DNA of 64,000 nt from Aphanothece sacrum FPU1 (GTDB lineage: Bacteria > Cyanobacteriota > Cyanobacteriia > Cyanobacteriales > Microcystaceae): contig NZ_BDQK01000001.1 of NCBI RefSeq assembly GCF_003864295.1, forward strand, positions 310,001 through 374,000, in the 5' to 3' direction. Below are positions 1 to 7,822 of this stretch, piece after piece. Numbering within the stretch: position 1 is the first letter of the stretch; each line of letters opens with the position of its first letter. The notes below the pieces were generated by a model, which saw only the letters and a list, made by a program, of their open reading frames with translations, was not told the origin of the DNA and did not search any database. Position numbers and translations under genes: made by a program.

Positions 1-69
1 ATACCTTAGCTGTACCTACAGTTTTCTTTGTTGGTGCGATCGCCGCTATGCAGTTTATTCAAAGATAGG
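1..69 (+). CDS. psbF: Cytochrome b559 beta subunit (PsbF), C-terminal part
   Basis: The first 69 bases read in frame (codons from base 3) as the last ~21 residues of PsbF, including the membrane-helix end [14 protein letters not shown] and a TAG stop. PsbF supplies one of the two histidines that bind the haem of cytochrome b559 in the photosystem II core; that His lies upstream, outside the window. It is followed after 8 bases by psbL and then psbJ, the conserved cyanobacterial psbEFLJ operon order, which makes the assignment secure despite the short fragment. Confidence 0.93.
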
Positions 70-77
70 AGTTATTC

Positions 78-197
78 ATGGACAGAAATACGAACCCCAA
101 CAGACAACCGGTTGAACTCAATCGTACTTCCCTATTTTTGGGTTTACTGTTGATTGCAGTTCTTGGTGTTCTATTCTCCAGTTATTTCTTTAATTAA
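78..197 (+). CDS. psbL: Photosystem II reaction centre protein L (PsbL)
   Basis: A 39-residue ORF starting [18 protein letters not shown] and ending in one hydrophobic helix, SSYFFN; length and sequence are those of PsbL. An AGGAG ribosome site lies just before the ATG. PsbL is a single-span thylakoid protein at the photosystem II dimer interface, needed for QA function and dimer stability (family knowledge). It is the third gene of psbEFLJ and is presumably co-transcribed with psbF and psbJ. Confidence 0.96.
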   Translation: MDRNTNPNRQPVELNRTSLFLGLLLIAVLGVLFSSYFFN

Positions 198-232
198 TTG
201 GATTTTTTCGATAATAAGTAGGAGGTAAAATC

Positions 233-352
233 ATGTTTGCAGAAGGTAGAATTCCCTTGTGGATCGTCGGTGTCGTTGCTGGTTTAGGTGCGCTTGGTGT
301 ACTTGGCCTGTTCTTTTACGGTGCTTACGCTGGTTTAGGATCTTCGATGTAA
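233..352 (+). CDS. psbJ: Photosystem II reaction centre protein J (PsbJ)
   Basis: A 39-residue [22 protein letters not shown]... ending YAGLGSSM, typical of PsbJ: a short stromal N-terminus and one glycine-rich membrane helix. A strong GGAGG precedes the ATG by 6 bases. PsbJ lies near cytochrome b559 and affects plastoquinone exchange and photosystem II assembly (known for the family). It is the last gene of the operon; a rho-independent terminator follows 60 bases later. Confidence 0.96.
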   Translation: MFAEGRIPLWIVGVVAGLGALGVLGLFFYGAYAGLGSSM

Positions 353-410
353 AGGTTAAGTTATCAATATTCCCAATGATTTAATTGTTAATTAGTTGGG
401 AAGACATTAA

Positions 411-442
411 ACCGCCTGTTTATCTAAATAGGCGGTGTTTTT
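411..442 (+). terminator. Terminator of the psbEFLJ operon
   Basis: A 7-bp perfect stem (ACCGCCT / AGGCGGT) with a 12-base loop is followed by GTTTTTT, the form of an intrinsic terminator. It lies 60 bases after the psbJ stop and before the PIN-domain gene. Confidence 0.8.
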
Positions 443-470
443 TAGGATAATTTAACACTGGAGAGAATAA

Positions 471-902
471 ATGACATCAAAAATTTATATTGAAACGAGT
501 ATCCCTAGTTTTTATTATGAAATCAGAACTGAACCTGATATGATAGCGCGTAGAGAATGGACTCGTTTCTGGTGGGATGAGATAAGTCATCAATATGAAC
601 TCGTTACCAGTATCGCCGTTTTAGATGAACTTAATAAAGGCAATTTTTCTAGTAAAGAACAAACTATTAATCTGCTTAATAATATAAATTTATTAGAGAT
701 TGAGCCAGATATTATTGAGATTGTAGAAATCTATATCCAAAATCAAGTTATGCCGAATGATCCATTAGGTGATGCTCTCCATCTTGCTCTTGCATCCTAT
801 CATAAATGTGATTTTCTCTTAACTTGGAATTGTCGTCACTTAGCCAATGCCAATAAATTTGGACATATCAGACGAGTTAATGTTATGCTTGGACTATCTT
901 AA
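471..902 (+). pseudogene. PIN-domain (VapC-like) toxin, 3' end cut off by an IS200/IS605 element
   Basis: The 143-residue ORF has PIN-fold signatures: N-terminal IYIETS (acidic residue at position 8), a central DEL, NDPLGDALHLALA and LLTWNCRHLAN near the C-terminus. PIN toxins are Mg-dependent ribonucleases. The ORF stops at the left edge of the IS element. Beyond the element's right end, 2742-2792 continues in the matching frame as NIPLLVTPLELMGELT-stop, the kind of tail seen in this PIN subgroup, so the host gene was split about 15 codons from its end. All PIN acidic residues lie in the first part, so the truncated protein could still fold; activity is unknown. No antitoxin lies upstream; the likely partner is at 2789-2953. 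Confidence 0.8.
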
Positions 903-989
903 TGCAAAAAGAGGACTCCGGTTAGACCGCCTAAGCGGTTAACGGTGAGATGAATTTTTGCCAAGAAATAAATCGACCGTAGGGAGTCC

Positions 990-1406
990 TTATTTCTTAG
1001 GGGAATTTTGATTTTCAACATAATTTTTAAGTTGTTCAACAGTTACGCCTCCACAACTAGAAACAAAATAAGCCCCAGTCCAAAAATAGGGTTTGTTGTA
1101 AAAATATTTACCAGACAAAAAAGGAAAGTCACGTCGAATAAGACGACTACTAACCGTTTTTAAGTTAGCAATCAACTTAGACAAAGATATTTCAGGTTTG
1201 TAGCTAACCAAAAGATGAACATGGTCAGGTTCTCCGTTGAACTCAAGCAACTGACATTCCCATTTATCAAGTGTTTCTTGAAAAATAGTCTTTAATTGGT
1301 TCAATATATCTGCCGAAATAGCCTTTTTACGGTATTTTGTTACAAATACAATGTGAACGGTAAGTTTGTATACAGACCTGTAACCTTTGTTGTAATCACT
1401 TGACAT
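990..1406 (-). CDS. tnpA: IS200/IS605 transposase TnpA (HUH, Y1)
   Basis: A 138-residue protein with the Y1 transposase hallmarks: HUH motif at H62-V-H64 within PDHVHLL and a C-terminal LKNYVENQ in which Y129 would be the nucleophile. Length and motif spacing match full-length family members. TnpA excises and inserts single-stranded DNA by joining the element's hairpin ends. It is divergent from tnpB, with 42 bases between the two starts. Confidence 0.95.
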   Translation of the reverse strand: MSSDYNKGYRSVYKLTVHIVFVTKYRKKAISADILNQLKTIFQETLDKWECQLLEFNGEPDHVHLLVSYKPEISLSKLIANLKTVSSRLIRRDFPFLSGKYFYNKPYFWTGAYFVSSCGGVTVEQLKNYVENQNSPKK

Positions 1407-1448
1407 ATTTAAGCGGTAACTCTACAATGATAATCGTACCGCCAAAAA

Positions 1449-2672
1449 ATGAAGCAATCTGTGATTACGCTAACTTACCAGTTCAAATTAAAATTGACTT
1501 GTCAACAAACCCAAGAGATAGAAAATATTTTAGTGGTGTGTCGTAGAGTTTACAATTTTGGTTTAGCTGAAAGAAAAGCTTGGCTAAAAAGCCGTAAATC
1601 ACCTGTGAATGCTTGCTCAATTATTTCTGAGTACATATTCGGCGTTGATACTCCCTATCCGAATTATTTTGTTCAAGCTAAAGCCTTAACCATTGCCAAA
1701 CAATCCTTAGAAAGTTTAAGGTCTGTTAATGCTCAAGTGTTACAGCAAACGCTTAAAACACTAGATAAAGCTTTTACTGACATGAAAGCAAAAGGAAACG
1801 GGTTTCCTAGATTTAAAAAGGTAATGCGTAGTTTTGTTTTTCCTGCCATGCTAAAAAATTGTTTGGCTAATGGAAAAGTTAAATTACCTCAACTTGGATG
1901 GGTAAACATTCGACAATCAAGAGAATATCCTACTGGTTTTGAGGCAAAACAAGCTCGTATTGTCAAGAAAGCTAGTGGTTATTACTTGATGATTACTTTT
2001 CAACAATACGAAGAATGTCCAGACCCAGTAGTTGGCAAAACCAGTTTAGGAATTGATGCGGGAATTGAAAGTTTCATGGCTACCAATTTAGGAGAATTAA
2101 TCAAAGCCCCACGATTTTTGTTAAAGGCAATGCGTAAGCTTAAATGGCTACAAAGACGCTTAAAACATAAAATTAAAGGCTCTAACAACTGGTTAAAACT
2201 CCAAAGAAAAATAGCTCGTTTATATGAATCTGTAGCTAATACTCGTCGTGATTGGCAGTTTAAATTAGCTCATTACCTTTGCGATAAAGCCGACAATATT
2301 TTTGTTGAAGATATTAACTTTAATTCTTGGAGTCGAGGAATTGTTCGTAAACGTTCTCTCGAATCAGGGATAGGACAATTCATTAATGAAATTTTGCCTT
2401 ATATCTCTTGGAAAAGAAATAAGTTTTATCTAAAAGTCAACAAGAATGGAACTTCTCAAGAATGCCCTAAATGCCATAAAATGACGGGCAAAAAGAAGTT
2501 AAATCAACGTTTGCATGATTGTCAGTTTTGTGGACATCAAGAAAATCGTGATACTGCGGCGGCAAAAGTAATTAAATACAGAGGAAAAATTGCGGTCGGA
2601 CAGTCCGTAATGATTACTGAAAATGCTTGTGGAGACGGTCTGGCGGGGGTCAAACAATTAACGAATCTTTGA
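1449..2672 (+). CDS. tnpB: RNA-guided nuclease TnpB of the IS200/IS605 element
   Basis: A 407-residue protein with N-terminal helix-turn-helix-like region (CRRVYNFGLAERKAW), an intact RuvC triad (D203 in SLGIDAGIE, E287 in FVEDINF, D368 in ENRDTAAAK) and a CPKC / CQFC zinc ribbon (C339, C342, C358, C361). TnpB proteins are guided by an omega RNA made from the element's right end, the ancestral arrangement of Cas12. Here the right-end hairpin (about 2700-2740) follows the stop by 30 bases, so the guide would begin with the 3' codons of the PIN gene. All key residues are present, so the nuclease is predicted active. Confidence 0.95.
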   Translation: MKQSVITLTYQFKLKLTCQQTQEIENILVVCRRVYNFGLAERKAWLKSRKSPVNACSIISEYIFGVDTPYPNYFVQAKALTIAKQSLESLRSVNAQVLQQTLKTLDKAFTDMKAKGNGFPRFKKVMRSFVFPAMLKNCLANGKVKLPQLGWVNIRQSREYPTGFEAKQARIVKKASGYYLMITFQQYEECPDPVVGKTSLGIDAGIESFMATNLGELIKAPRFLLKAMRKLKWLQRRLKHKIKGSNNWLKLQRKIARLYESVANTRRDWQFKLAHYLCDKADNIFVEDINFNSWSRGIVRKRSLESGIGQFINEILPYISWKRNKFYLKVNKNGTSQECPKCHKMTGKKKLNQRLHDCQFCGHQENRDTAAAKVIKYRGKIAVGQSVMITENACGDGLAGVKQLTNL

Positions 2673-2741
2673 TCTAGCTAAGAGTCTGTGATGCAAGAAT
2701 CCCCCGTTAGACCGCCCAAGCGGTTAACGGCGGGAGTGTCA

Positions 2742-2792
2742 AATATCCCTTTGCTGGTAACACCATTAGAATTGATGGGAGAATTAACATGA
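2742..2792 (+). pseudogene. Detached 3' end of the PIN-domain gene
   Basis: Directly after the right end of the insertion sequence, 16 codons read NIPLLVTPLELMGELT followed by TGA. Joined to codon ...GLS of the 471-902 ORF this gives a continuous PIN protein. The stop overlaps the start of the next gene as ATGA, an arrangement usual for translationally coupled pairs. Confidence 0.72.
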
Positions 2793-2953
2793 TTATACCA
2801 GATGATCCAGCCATTCAAATTATTAGAGATGTGCGTCATCAAATATCTGAAAATAATGCTCATGAGCCTAAAAAATTAATTAACTATTATCTTGAATTAC
2901 AAAAACAATATCACTTAGAACATCAAAAAAAAGCTAAGTTAACTACAAAATGA
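2789..2953 (+). CDS. Small 54-residue protein, probable partner (antitoxin?) of the PIN protein
   Basis: ATG at 2789 overlaps the PIN stop as ATGA. The protein begins MIIPDDPAIQIIRDVRHQIS and is charged and helical, with a basic tail; I recall similar 50-70 residue proteins beside PIN-domain genes in cyanobacteria, but cannot check. The position right after a toxin-like gene with stop/start overlap suggests an antitoxin or accessory protein. Since the insertion sequence now separates it from its normal upstream gene, its expression would depend on readthrough from tnpB or on a new promoter. Confidence 0.6.
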   Translation: MIIPDDPAIQIIRDVRHQISENNAHEPKKLINYYLELQKQYHLEHQKKAKLTTK

Positions 2954-3059
2954 TAGCAATATAAATGTAGCAATCAGGTTTGGCATTGTAAGAAAATTAG
3001 GAGAAGGACAAACTATGCTAAACTAATAATTAATAAAAGGCTAAAGCCTTATTCTATAA

Positions 3060-3145
3060 AAACGAGCGTCCGACGAGGGCGGACAGCCATTCTAGGTTGC
3101 GTAGACAACCTTTGTTTGTATAGCTTAACTCTGAGCGAGTTAAGG
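3060..3145. other. Three consecutive short hairpins between genes
   Basis: Within 85 bases lie three perfect stem-loops: GTCCG/CGGAC (3068-3084), AGGTTG/CAACCT (3094-3111) and TTAACT/AGTTAA (3125-3143). The stretch is richer in GC than its flanks. It could be a structured RNA or the residue of a mobile element end; no known class is recognised. Confidence 0.35.
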
Positions 3146-3163
3146 TCTATCATTTGTCATAAT

Positions 3164-3610
3164 TTAAGACTCAGCAAACATTGCATCACGCTTATTTTCT
3201 ACTGGCCAATCTTCATTTTCACCCCCAATAATTAAACTTTTAATAGTTACATATTCTTTATTTAATTGATTCAAGGCATTAATCAAAATATCAAGACCAA
3301 TTAAATCACTGGTTCCTAAATCAATCCAACATCTTCCCCAGGTTTCTTCATACTGAAATTCTGCCATATTGTGCATAGGAGCCATCATAATACTATTAGC
3401 ATTATCTGTATCATAATCCATATAACTGATCTCAATTCCTGTATCTTGGACTTGTAAATTTTCGGCATTGAATGCCCCTAATTTTCCTAAATAAAACCAA
3501 GAATTAAACACTTCCTCTACATATTGTTGTTCCATAGGAGAAGGAGTAGTTTCAAATTCTAACCAAATCCATAAATCAAAGGGATTAAATTCTCTAAATG
3601 TGACTTCCAT
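3164..3610 (-). CDS. DUF3531 family protein
   Basis: A 148-residue soluble protein starting MEVTFREFNPFDLWIWLEFE, the usual opening of the cyanobacteria/chloroplast family DUF3531, at its usual length. No function is established; homologues are nearly universal in oxygenic phototrophs. There is no signal peptide or membrane helix. The acidic composition and several aromatic residues (WIW, SWFY) are typical of the family. It lies 20 bases downstream of the CPBP protease gene on the same strand and may share its transcript. Confidence 0.8.
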   Translation of the reverse strand: MEVTFREFNPFDLWIWLEFETTPSPMEQQYVEEVFNSWFYLGKLGAFNAENLQVQDTGIEISYMDYDTDNANSIMMAPMHNMAEFQYEETWGRCWIDLGTSDLIGLDILINALNQLNKEYVTIKSLIIGGENEDWPVENKRDAMFAES

Positions 3611-3630
3611 AGTAACTAATAAATAACTGA

Positions 3631-4224
3631 TTATGATGAGGGAAGTTGAGCCGATTTATCAAGTTTCCAGAAACTACTCGACACTAAATTAGTCAAAATA
3701 TGGGCCACAATGGGAACTACTAAATTGCCTGTAATCAAGGCACTATAGCCTAAAACAAATCCGACAATAGTAGCCCAAACCACATAAGGCCATTGTTGAA
3801 TACTGCTTAAATGGAGTATTCCAAACACTAAACTTGATATAATTACGGCAGTTAAATTGAATCCCAAAGCTGGTAACATTACCCCTCGAAATAGGAGTTC
3901 TTCACTTAATCCTGGTAACAATCCCAACCAAATAATATCAGGCCAAATTAAAGGCTTAATTACTAATTCTAGATAATTATCTGCACTTTGACGATAAGCT
4001 GGCCATAATCGATAAATAATACTACTAGCTAGAATAATTCCTCCTGATATTGCCAAACCCAATAAACAAGCTTTATAAGTCAATTCAGTCTCTAAAATTG
4101 AGATAGATCCTAATTTTTGCCAAACTTTAGCAATAATTAACAAAATAATAGCTGTTACCCCCATGACTATCAGAATTTGGGTACGAGTCAAGGGTTCGAG
4201 ATCAGATGAGTTAGGATTAGTCAC
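3631..4224 (-). CDS. CPBP-family intramembrane metalloprotease
   Basis: A membrane protein with 5-6 hydrophobic helices and the CPBP (Abi/CAAX protease) motifs: EELLFRG, FGILHL and VAHILTNL, which supply the glutamates, histidine and His/Asn of the active site. Members cleave prenylated or membrane substrates; the cyanobacterial ones are uncharacterised. I start it at the GTG at 4224 (VTNPNSSD), giving 197 residues and an 8-base overlap with the upstream DUF3326 gene. A longer ORF from 4287 would run 70 bases into that gene and adds a segment unlike the family. Probably translationally coupled to DUF3326. Confidence 0.82.
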   Translation of the reverse strand: MTNPNSSDLEPLTRTQILIVMGVTAIILLIIAKVWQKLGSISILETELTYKACLLGLAISGGIILASSIIYRLWPAYRQSADNYLELVIKPLIWPDIIWLGLLPGLSEELLFRGVMLPALGFNLTAVIISSLVFGILHLSSIQQWPYVVWATIVGFVLGYSALITGNLVVPIVAHILTNLVSSSFWKLDKSAQLPSS

Positions 4225-5290
4225 AGATTTTGAGACAATTAATAGATGAAAGATTAGGTCGCAAGGCATCAAGACTAATTCGGCCACGGTGAGCCACTAA
4301 AACCCCTAAGGCCTCTAAATATGAGTGTACCTTAATAACTTTAATTCCTAAAGATTCGGGGGTAACATTTAATTGAGTCTGATTTTCTTCCACAGCAATA
4401 ATTAGGGATTTTTCCTGACTAAAACTCAGAATAGCACTGCTACCACAAGCTGTATAGGGAATAACCACTGCATCCACTTGATTATTCCAAATTCCATCAC
4501 TAGGTAACTGAGAATGGTCTGAAGGAATGATAAACTGAGGGGCGTGACTTAATCCCACTAAAACACATGGTAAGAAAGTATAGCCTAATTCTTCGGCGGC
4601 TGCACGGGGGGAAATAGTCGGATCAAGGGGCAACGGTTTCAATGCAGGAGCATGGGCCGCCGGAATACCAAATTGACGGACAATTAGGTGAGAAATGACC
4701 GCTTCTGCTCCTGCTAAGGGATCAACTCCTTGACCATGACGATAGTTATCTAATACTAAACTGTCTACATCATCAGGAAAACGAGCAACAACCGCGATCG
4801 CTTGGGCCCCCCCTTGAGTAATTAACTGTTCAGCCGCTCGTAGAAGACTATCAGGATTACCAATTGTTCCCCAACTGGCTCCAGAAGGTGCTGTACGCAA
4901 TTCTACCTTTAAAGGGGCATCCGTGATGATATAATCGGTCACAGCTAAGCCTAAAGTTGCTTTCACGGCATCAGCCGCTTGTAGATGTCTGACTCGTAAT
5001 TCAGGTTCTATAGCCTGATCTAAAATGAGTCCGACGCGGTTTTGATGTACTGATTGTAGTCCCCAGTCTCCTTTAGCAAAACGATCAAGTGCATAACCTT
5101 CAACATACAAGGCATTGGGGATAGGCCAATACAATTGGGCCCCATTGAGAACATTGGGATGAGTAATCAGGCGATCGCTAATTTGAGCCATGGCCCTAGC
5201 GATAGGGATAGCATCCCCCGCATAACCCCCCATAGCAGCCCCAATACCCGTAGGAACGATTAAAACAGTGGTGTAAGGACGATCAATCAC
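4217..5290 (-). CDS. DUF3326 family protein
   Basis: A 357-residue protein beginning MIDRPYTTVLIVPTGIGA, with the glycine-rich PTGIGAAMGGYAGDA stretch characteristic of DUF3326, a family conserved in cyanobacteria and plastid lineages with no assigned function. It is soluble by composition. It overlaps its upstream neighbour (5287-5481) by 4 bases (ATGA) and its downstream neighbour by 8, so the three genes look like one operon. Confidence 0.82.
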   Translation of the reverse strand: MIDRPYTTVLIVPTGIGAAMGGYAGDAIPIARAMAQISDRLITHPNVLNGAQLYWPIPNALYVEGYALDRFAKGDWGLQSVHQNRVGLILDQAIEPELRVRHLQAADAVKATLGLAVTDYIITDAPLKVELRTAPSGASWGTIGNPDSLLRAAEQLITQGGAQAIAVVARFPDDVDSLVLDNYRHGQGVDPLAGAEAVISHLIVRQFGIPAAHAPALKPLPLDPTISPRAAAEELGYTFLPCVLVGLSHAPQFIIPSDHSQLPSDGIWNNQVDAVVIPYTACGSSAILSFSQEKSLIIAVEENQTQLNVTPESLGIKVIKVHSYLEALGVLVAHRGRISLDALRPNLSSINCLKICD

Positions 5291-5481
5291 ACAATTGACT
5301 GAATAGGTTCTTCTGTGGTGACAATAGCTTCAATTTGTACTTTTTGCGTGTCTTGATCGACTTGGGTAATCGCCCAACGTAGGGGTTGTCCTTTTTGTTG
5401 TAATTGTGCTTCAATGACTTGTTGCAGTTTGAGAGGATTTTCTAGAAGATCAATTTCAGCCGTAATAAAATGGGTGGTCAT
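5287..5481 (-). CDS. Small conserved cyanobacterial protein (64 aa)
   Basis: Starts MTTHFITAEIDLLENPLKLQ and is predicted soluble, with beta-rich and helical halves and no cysteines. Its stop overlaps the DUF3326 start as ATGA, pointing to coupled translation. I do not recognise a named domain; its fixed place upstream of DUF3326 suggests the two act together. Confidence 0.72.
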   Translation of the reverse strand: MTTHFITAEIDLLENPLKLQQVIEAQLQQKGQPLRWAITQVDQDTQKVQIEAIVTTEEPIQSIV

Positions 5482-5736
5482 GGTTACTCAACTCATTGCT
5501 AGATTCTTATCTAGTTTATCAGCAGTTTAGTAGGGGTAAAACACAATATTAAGCTCTACACCACAAATTTTAAGACCCCACATTAGAAGATGTTATATCT
5601 TTTTGTACTATTGTATAACTTATTTTGATTATCTTATACACTAAGTTATACAACGGTAACACTAACGTATACACTATCTCAAACATCGGCCCGTTATTGT
5701 GGTTATCAGAGAGTTAAATTTATCTATTTAAAAGCC

Positions 5737-6420
5737 ATGACTGCCTATAATTATCTACTTGAAGACTCTTACAAACGACGGTTGACTCAGTATCAGTATC
5801 TATTGCGTTCCCTTCATCCTTCTATTAAAAGCAAGGTTAAGCGACTCGTAGATATTGTGGGTGGGTTATTTGGACTAGGCATTACTATGATAATTGCTAT
5901 TCCTATTGCCATCTCTATGGCTATTTCTGATCCTGGCCCGTTACTCTATAGTCAAGTACGTTGTGGGTTACATGGTCGTCCTTTTCGTATTTGGAAATTT
6001 CGCTCAATGGTAGTAGGGGCGGATAAAATGAAGCATTTAGTCAAAAATGAGGCCAGTGGTCATATTTTCAAGAATACTAATGATCCGCGTATAACTTGTT
6101 TAGGGGCGTTTTTACGTCGTACTAGTATTGACGAATTTCCTCAATTTTGGAATGTACTTGTAGGTGATATGAGTTTGGTGGGAACTCGTCCCCCGACAGT
6201 TGATGAAGTGGAAAAATATGACCCTCATCATTGGGAACGTCTGAAGGTTAAACCAGGAATTACGGGAGAATGGCAAGTTAACGGACGTTCGACAGTTAAA
6301 GATTTTGAAGATATCGTTAAAATGGATATTGATTATCAACGTAAATGGTCTTTAGGTTACGATTTAAGTTTAATTTTTAAAACCATACAGGTAGTTTTTA
6401 ATAAGAGTGGTGCTTGTTAG
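5737..6420 (+). CDS. Polyprenyl-phosphate sugar-1-phosphate transferase (exopolysaccharide priming)
   Basis: A 227-residue member of the bacterial sugar transferase family (WbaP/RfbP C-terminal type): one membrane hairpin at about residues 40-65, then the cytoplasmic catalytic part with KFRSM, RRTSIDEFPQ, LVGDMSLVGTRPP and the end KPGITGEWQVNGRS. It transfers a sugar phosphate from a nucleotide sugar to undecaprenyl phosphate, the first step of capsule or exopolysaccharide assembly. Length matches the short form without the N-terminal membrane domain. It stands alone here; the 250 bases upstream hold AT-rich near-repeats (TTATACACTA, TATACACTA) but no recognised operator. A terminator follows. 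Confidence 0.9.
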   Translation: MTAYNYLLEDSYKRRLTQYQYLLRSLHPSIKSKVKRLVDIVGGLFGLGITMIIAIPIAISMAISDPGPLLYSQVRCGLHGRPFRIWKFRSMVVGADKMKHLVKNEASGHIFKNTNDPRITCLGAFLRRTSIDEFPQFWNVLVGDMSLVGTRPPTVDEVEKYDPHHWERLKVKPGITGEWQVNGRSTVKDFEDIVKMDIDYQRKWSLGYDLSLIFKTIQVVFNKSGAC

Positions 6421-6454
6421 AAACTTATTTAATAGTAAGATAAATAGATAAACA

Positions 6455-6490
6455 AAAAGATTGGTTATACATATTGATAGCCAATCTTTT
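6455..6490 (+). terminator. Terminator after the sugar transferase gene
   Basis: Perfect 10-bp stem AAAAGATTGG / CCAATCTTTT, 35 bases after the stop. The A/T flanks make it usable in either direction. Confidence 0.65.
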
Positions 6491-6606
6491 AATTATTAAA
6501 GATGGGATATAGCACTACGCATTAAGGTTAGGACATTTACGAACCCTAAAACCTTTGTATGTAGGTAGACAAAATTAATTACATAAAATTTGTAGGGTAG
6601 GGTTTT

Positions 6607-6670
6607 TGTAGGGGCGGGTTTTTTACAGGATTTATGATGCTCACAAATAAGTTAAATAAATCCGTCCTGA
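6607..6670. repeat. Copy of the GGGGCGGGTTTTTTACA palindromic repeat family
   Basis: A degenerate copy of a dispersed palindrome that starts GTAGGGGCGGGTTTTTTACA and ends in a complementary AAATAAATCCGTCC arm. Other copies are at 40211, 48241, 49334 and in the hupS-hupL spacer. Confidence 0.75.
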
Positions 6671-6676
6671 TTGATT

Positions 6677-6739
6677 GTAGGGGCATGGCATTATCAATGT
6701 TATTGTTTTTACCATAATTTAATATCGCCATGCCCCTAC
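6677..6739. repeat. GTAGGGGCATGGC palindromic repeat
   Basis: Inverted arms GTAGGGGCATGGC and GCCATGCCCCTAC enclose about 37 AT-rich bases. The same family occurs at 21024-21163. Confidence 0.78.
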
Positions 6740-6819
6740 ACCTAATATTTATCGACCTGCGGCGAAAAATGCAGCCCAATAATAAGGATTTTAAAAGGGA
6801 TATTCTTCAGAATTTTCTA

Positions 6820-7098
6820 CTAATTTACGGGCTGATTGTTTATAAGCTTTAGCTTTTCTTGGTTTAATTCAAAGATTTCGCCTAAAGTTAAGGGTTCTTT
6901 ATTAGCTAAAAATAAGGCAGATTCTAGAGGATTATTAGGATTAAAAACACCATGACAAGAGAAGTGATGACAATGACTATCCGAGGCTTTTAAATTGGTG
7001 ATAACGGTGTCTTTTGTGGCGTTATCTTTGGCGATAATTTCCCGTTGATTAAATAAAGTTGAGATAATATTAACTTCTAAATTTGTGAAGTATAAGTC
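6820..7098 (-). pseudogene. CHAT-domain (caspase-like) protein, C-terminal fragment
   Basis: Without a start codon, the minus strand reads open from about 7098 to a TAG at 6820. The translation contains DLYFTN...FNQREII, then HHFSCHGVFNPNNPLESALF and TLGEIFEL, the block around the catalytic histidine of CHAT domains, which normally end TPR or filament proteins. The rest of the domain, including the cysteine region, is missing. It belongs to a decayed locus that continues to about 8000. Confidence 0.7.
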
Positions 7099-7182
7099 TT
7101 TTTTTTAATTATTTTCTTTAGACGGCGATCGCTAAAACTCAATTATTCAAAAATAATCAGATATTTTGTCCATCTGAGCCAG

Positions 7183-7452
7183 TTAAATTGGCAAAAAATA
7201 GCCACTAATTACAGCATAAAATATTTTTGCAAGAGGTCTATTCATCATCTTTCGCGCTGCATCTTCTTGTCCTGAATGATAAAACCATTGCACTTGTTCT
7301 AGCATTATTTCTAATAATCCCTCATCAAAGATGTTTGGCTCTTCGCTTTCAATAAAGCTATGATTTCCTTTTAGGATGGAGATTGCCAGTTCTTCAGGAA
7401 AAGTTAATAATAATTGAATGAGGCTTGGATAAGCTAATCTAATCTCCGTCAT
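7183..7452 (-). CDS. Hypothetical protein (89 aa), resembles the N-terminal module of TPR-CHAT proteins
   Basis: The sequence LAYPSLIQLLLTFPEELAIS...DEGLLEIMLEQVQWFY...AARKMMN follows the pattern of the N-terminal module found before TPR/CHAT regions in cyanobacteria (AYLxLIxQLL, then ILxxN, LIDxGL, then AxFLMNxA). It is probably a leftover of such a gene: a CHAT C-terminal fragment lies just downstream (6820-7098). It starts 4 bases after the coiled-coil gene's stop. Whether it is still expressed is unclear. Confidence 0.55.
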   Translation of the reverse strand: MTEIRLAYPSLIQLLLTFPEELAISILKGNHSFIESEEPNIFDEGLLEIMLEQVQWFYHSGQEDAARKMMNRPLAKIFYAVISGYFLPI

Positions 7453-7456
7453 TCGT

Positions 7457-7747
7457 TCATGGGTTGAAATTATTTTGAGGAAAAGGGAGAATAATATAGC
7501 GAATGACTGTTCCTAATAATGCCGTTCCCAAGATTCCGATTAACGTCCAAATCTGTGCTTTTTGAGATCCTTTTATTTCCTTTGTATCTTCTCTTAAACT
7601 TTCAAGATCTTTTTCTAAACCATCGACTTTTTCCTCTAATCTTGCTTGTCCAATTTCTAGACTATTCAGACGATTATCAAGTTTTTCTAGTTTCTGATTA
7701 ATTGAACCTAAAATTTCCTTCAGATCTTGTTCAATAGTAACTGACAT
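7457..7747 (-). CDS. Coiled-coil protein with a C-terminal membrane anchor
   Basis: A 96-residue protein: residues 5-65 form heptad-like repeats (IEQDLKEILGSINQKLEKLD, then LEEKVDGLEKDLESLRED), and residues 68-87 form one hydrophobic helix before the tail ILPFPQNNFNP. The type is common in cyanobacteria and has no known function; I infer a tail-anchored oligomerisation protein. A degraded second copy of its 3' end lies at about 7970-8000, in front of another fragment of the next gene, so this two-gene unit was duplicated. Confidence 0.65.
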   Translation of the reverse strand: MSVTIEQDLKEILGSINQKLEKLDNRLNSLEIGQARLEEKVDGLEKDLESLREDTKEIKGSQKAQIWTLIGILGTALLGTVIRYIILPFPQNNFNP

Positions 7748-7822
7748 CTGATGATTCTCCTAATAATGATGGTTATCAGTATTATTGTATATTTTGTCTC
7801 AAGTGCGTGTCAACCATTGCGT

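Larger units (their letters stand above)
900..2741. mobile_element. IS200/IS605-family insertion sequence with tnpA and tnpB
   Basis: The element holds divergent tnpA (minus) and tnpB (plus) and is bounded by matching subterminal imperfect palindromes: left at about 920-950, right at about 2700-2740, both containing ACCGC...GCGGT loops flanked by GTTA/TAAC. Such single-strand hairpins are what HUH transposases of this family bind. No target duplication is seen, as expected for this family. Exact ends are inferred from the host gene reading frame, which is restored when about 900-2741 is removed. Both genes are intact, so the copy looks recent and possibly active. Confidence 0.85.

Noticed and set aside
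2000..2188. Minus-strand ORF inside tnpB
   Set aside because: Shadow frame of an intact, recognisable gene.
2678..2863. Minus-strand ORF across the element end
   Set aside because: It spans the insertion-sequence end and the PIN remnant, and arises from the DTPAV shadow frame; no independent support.
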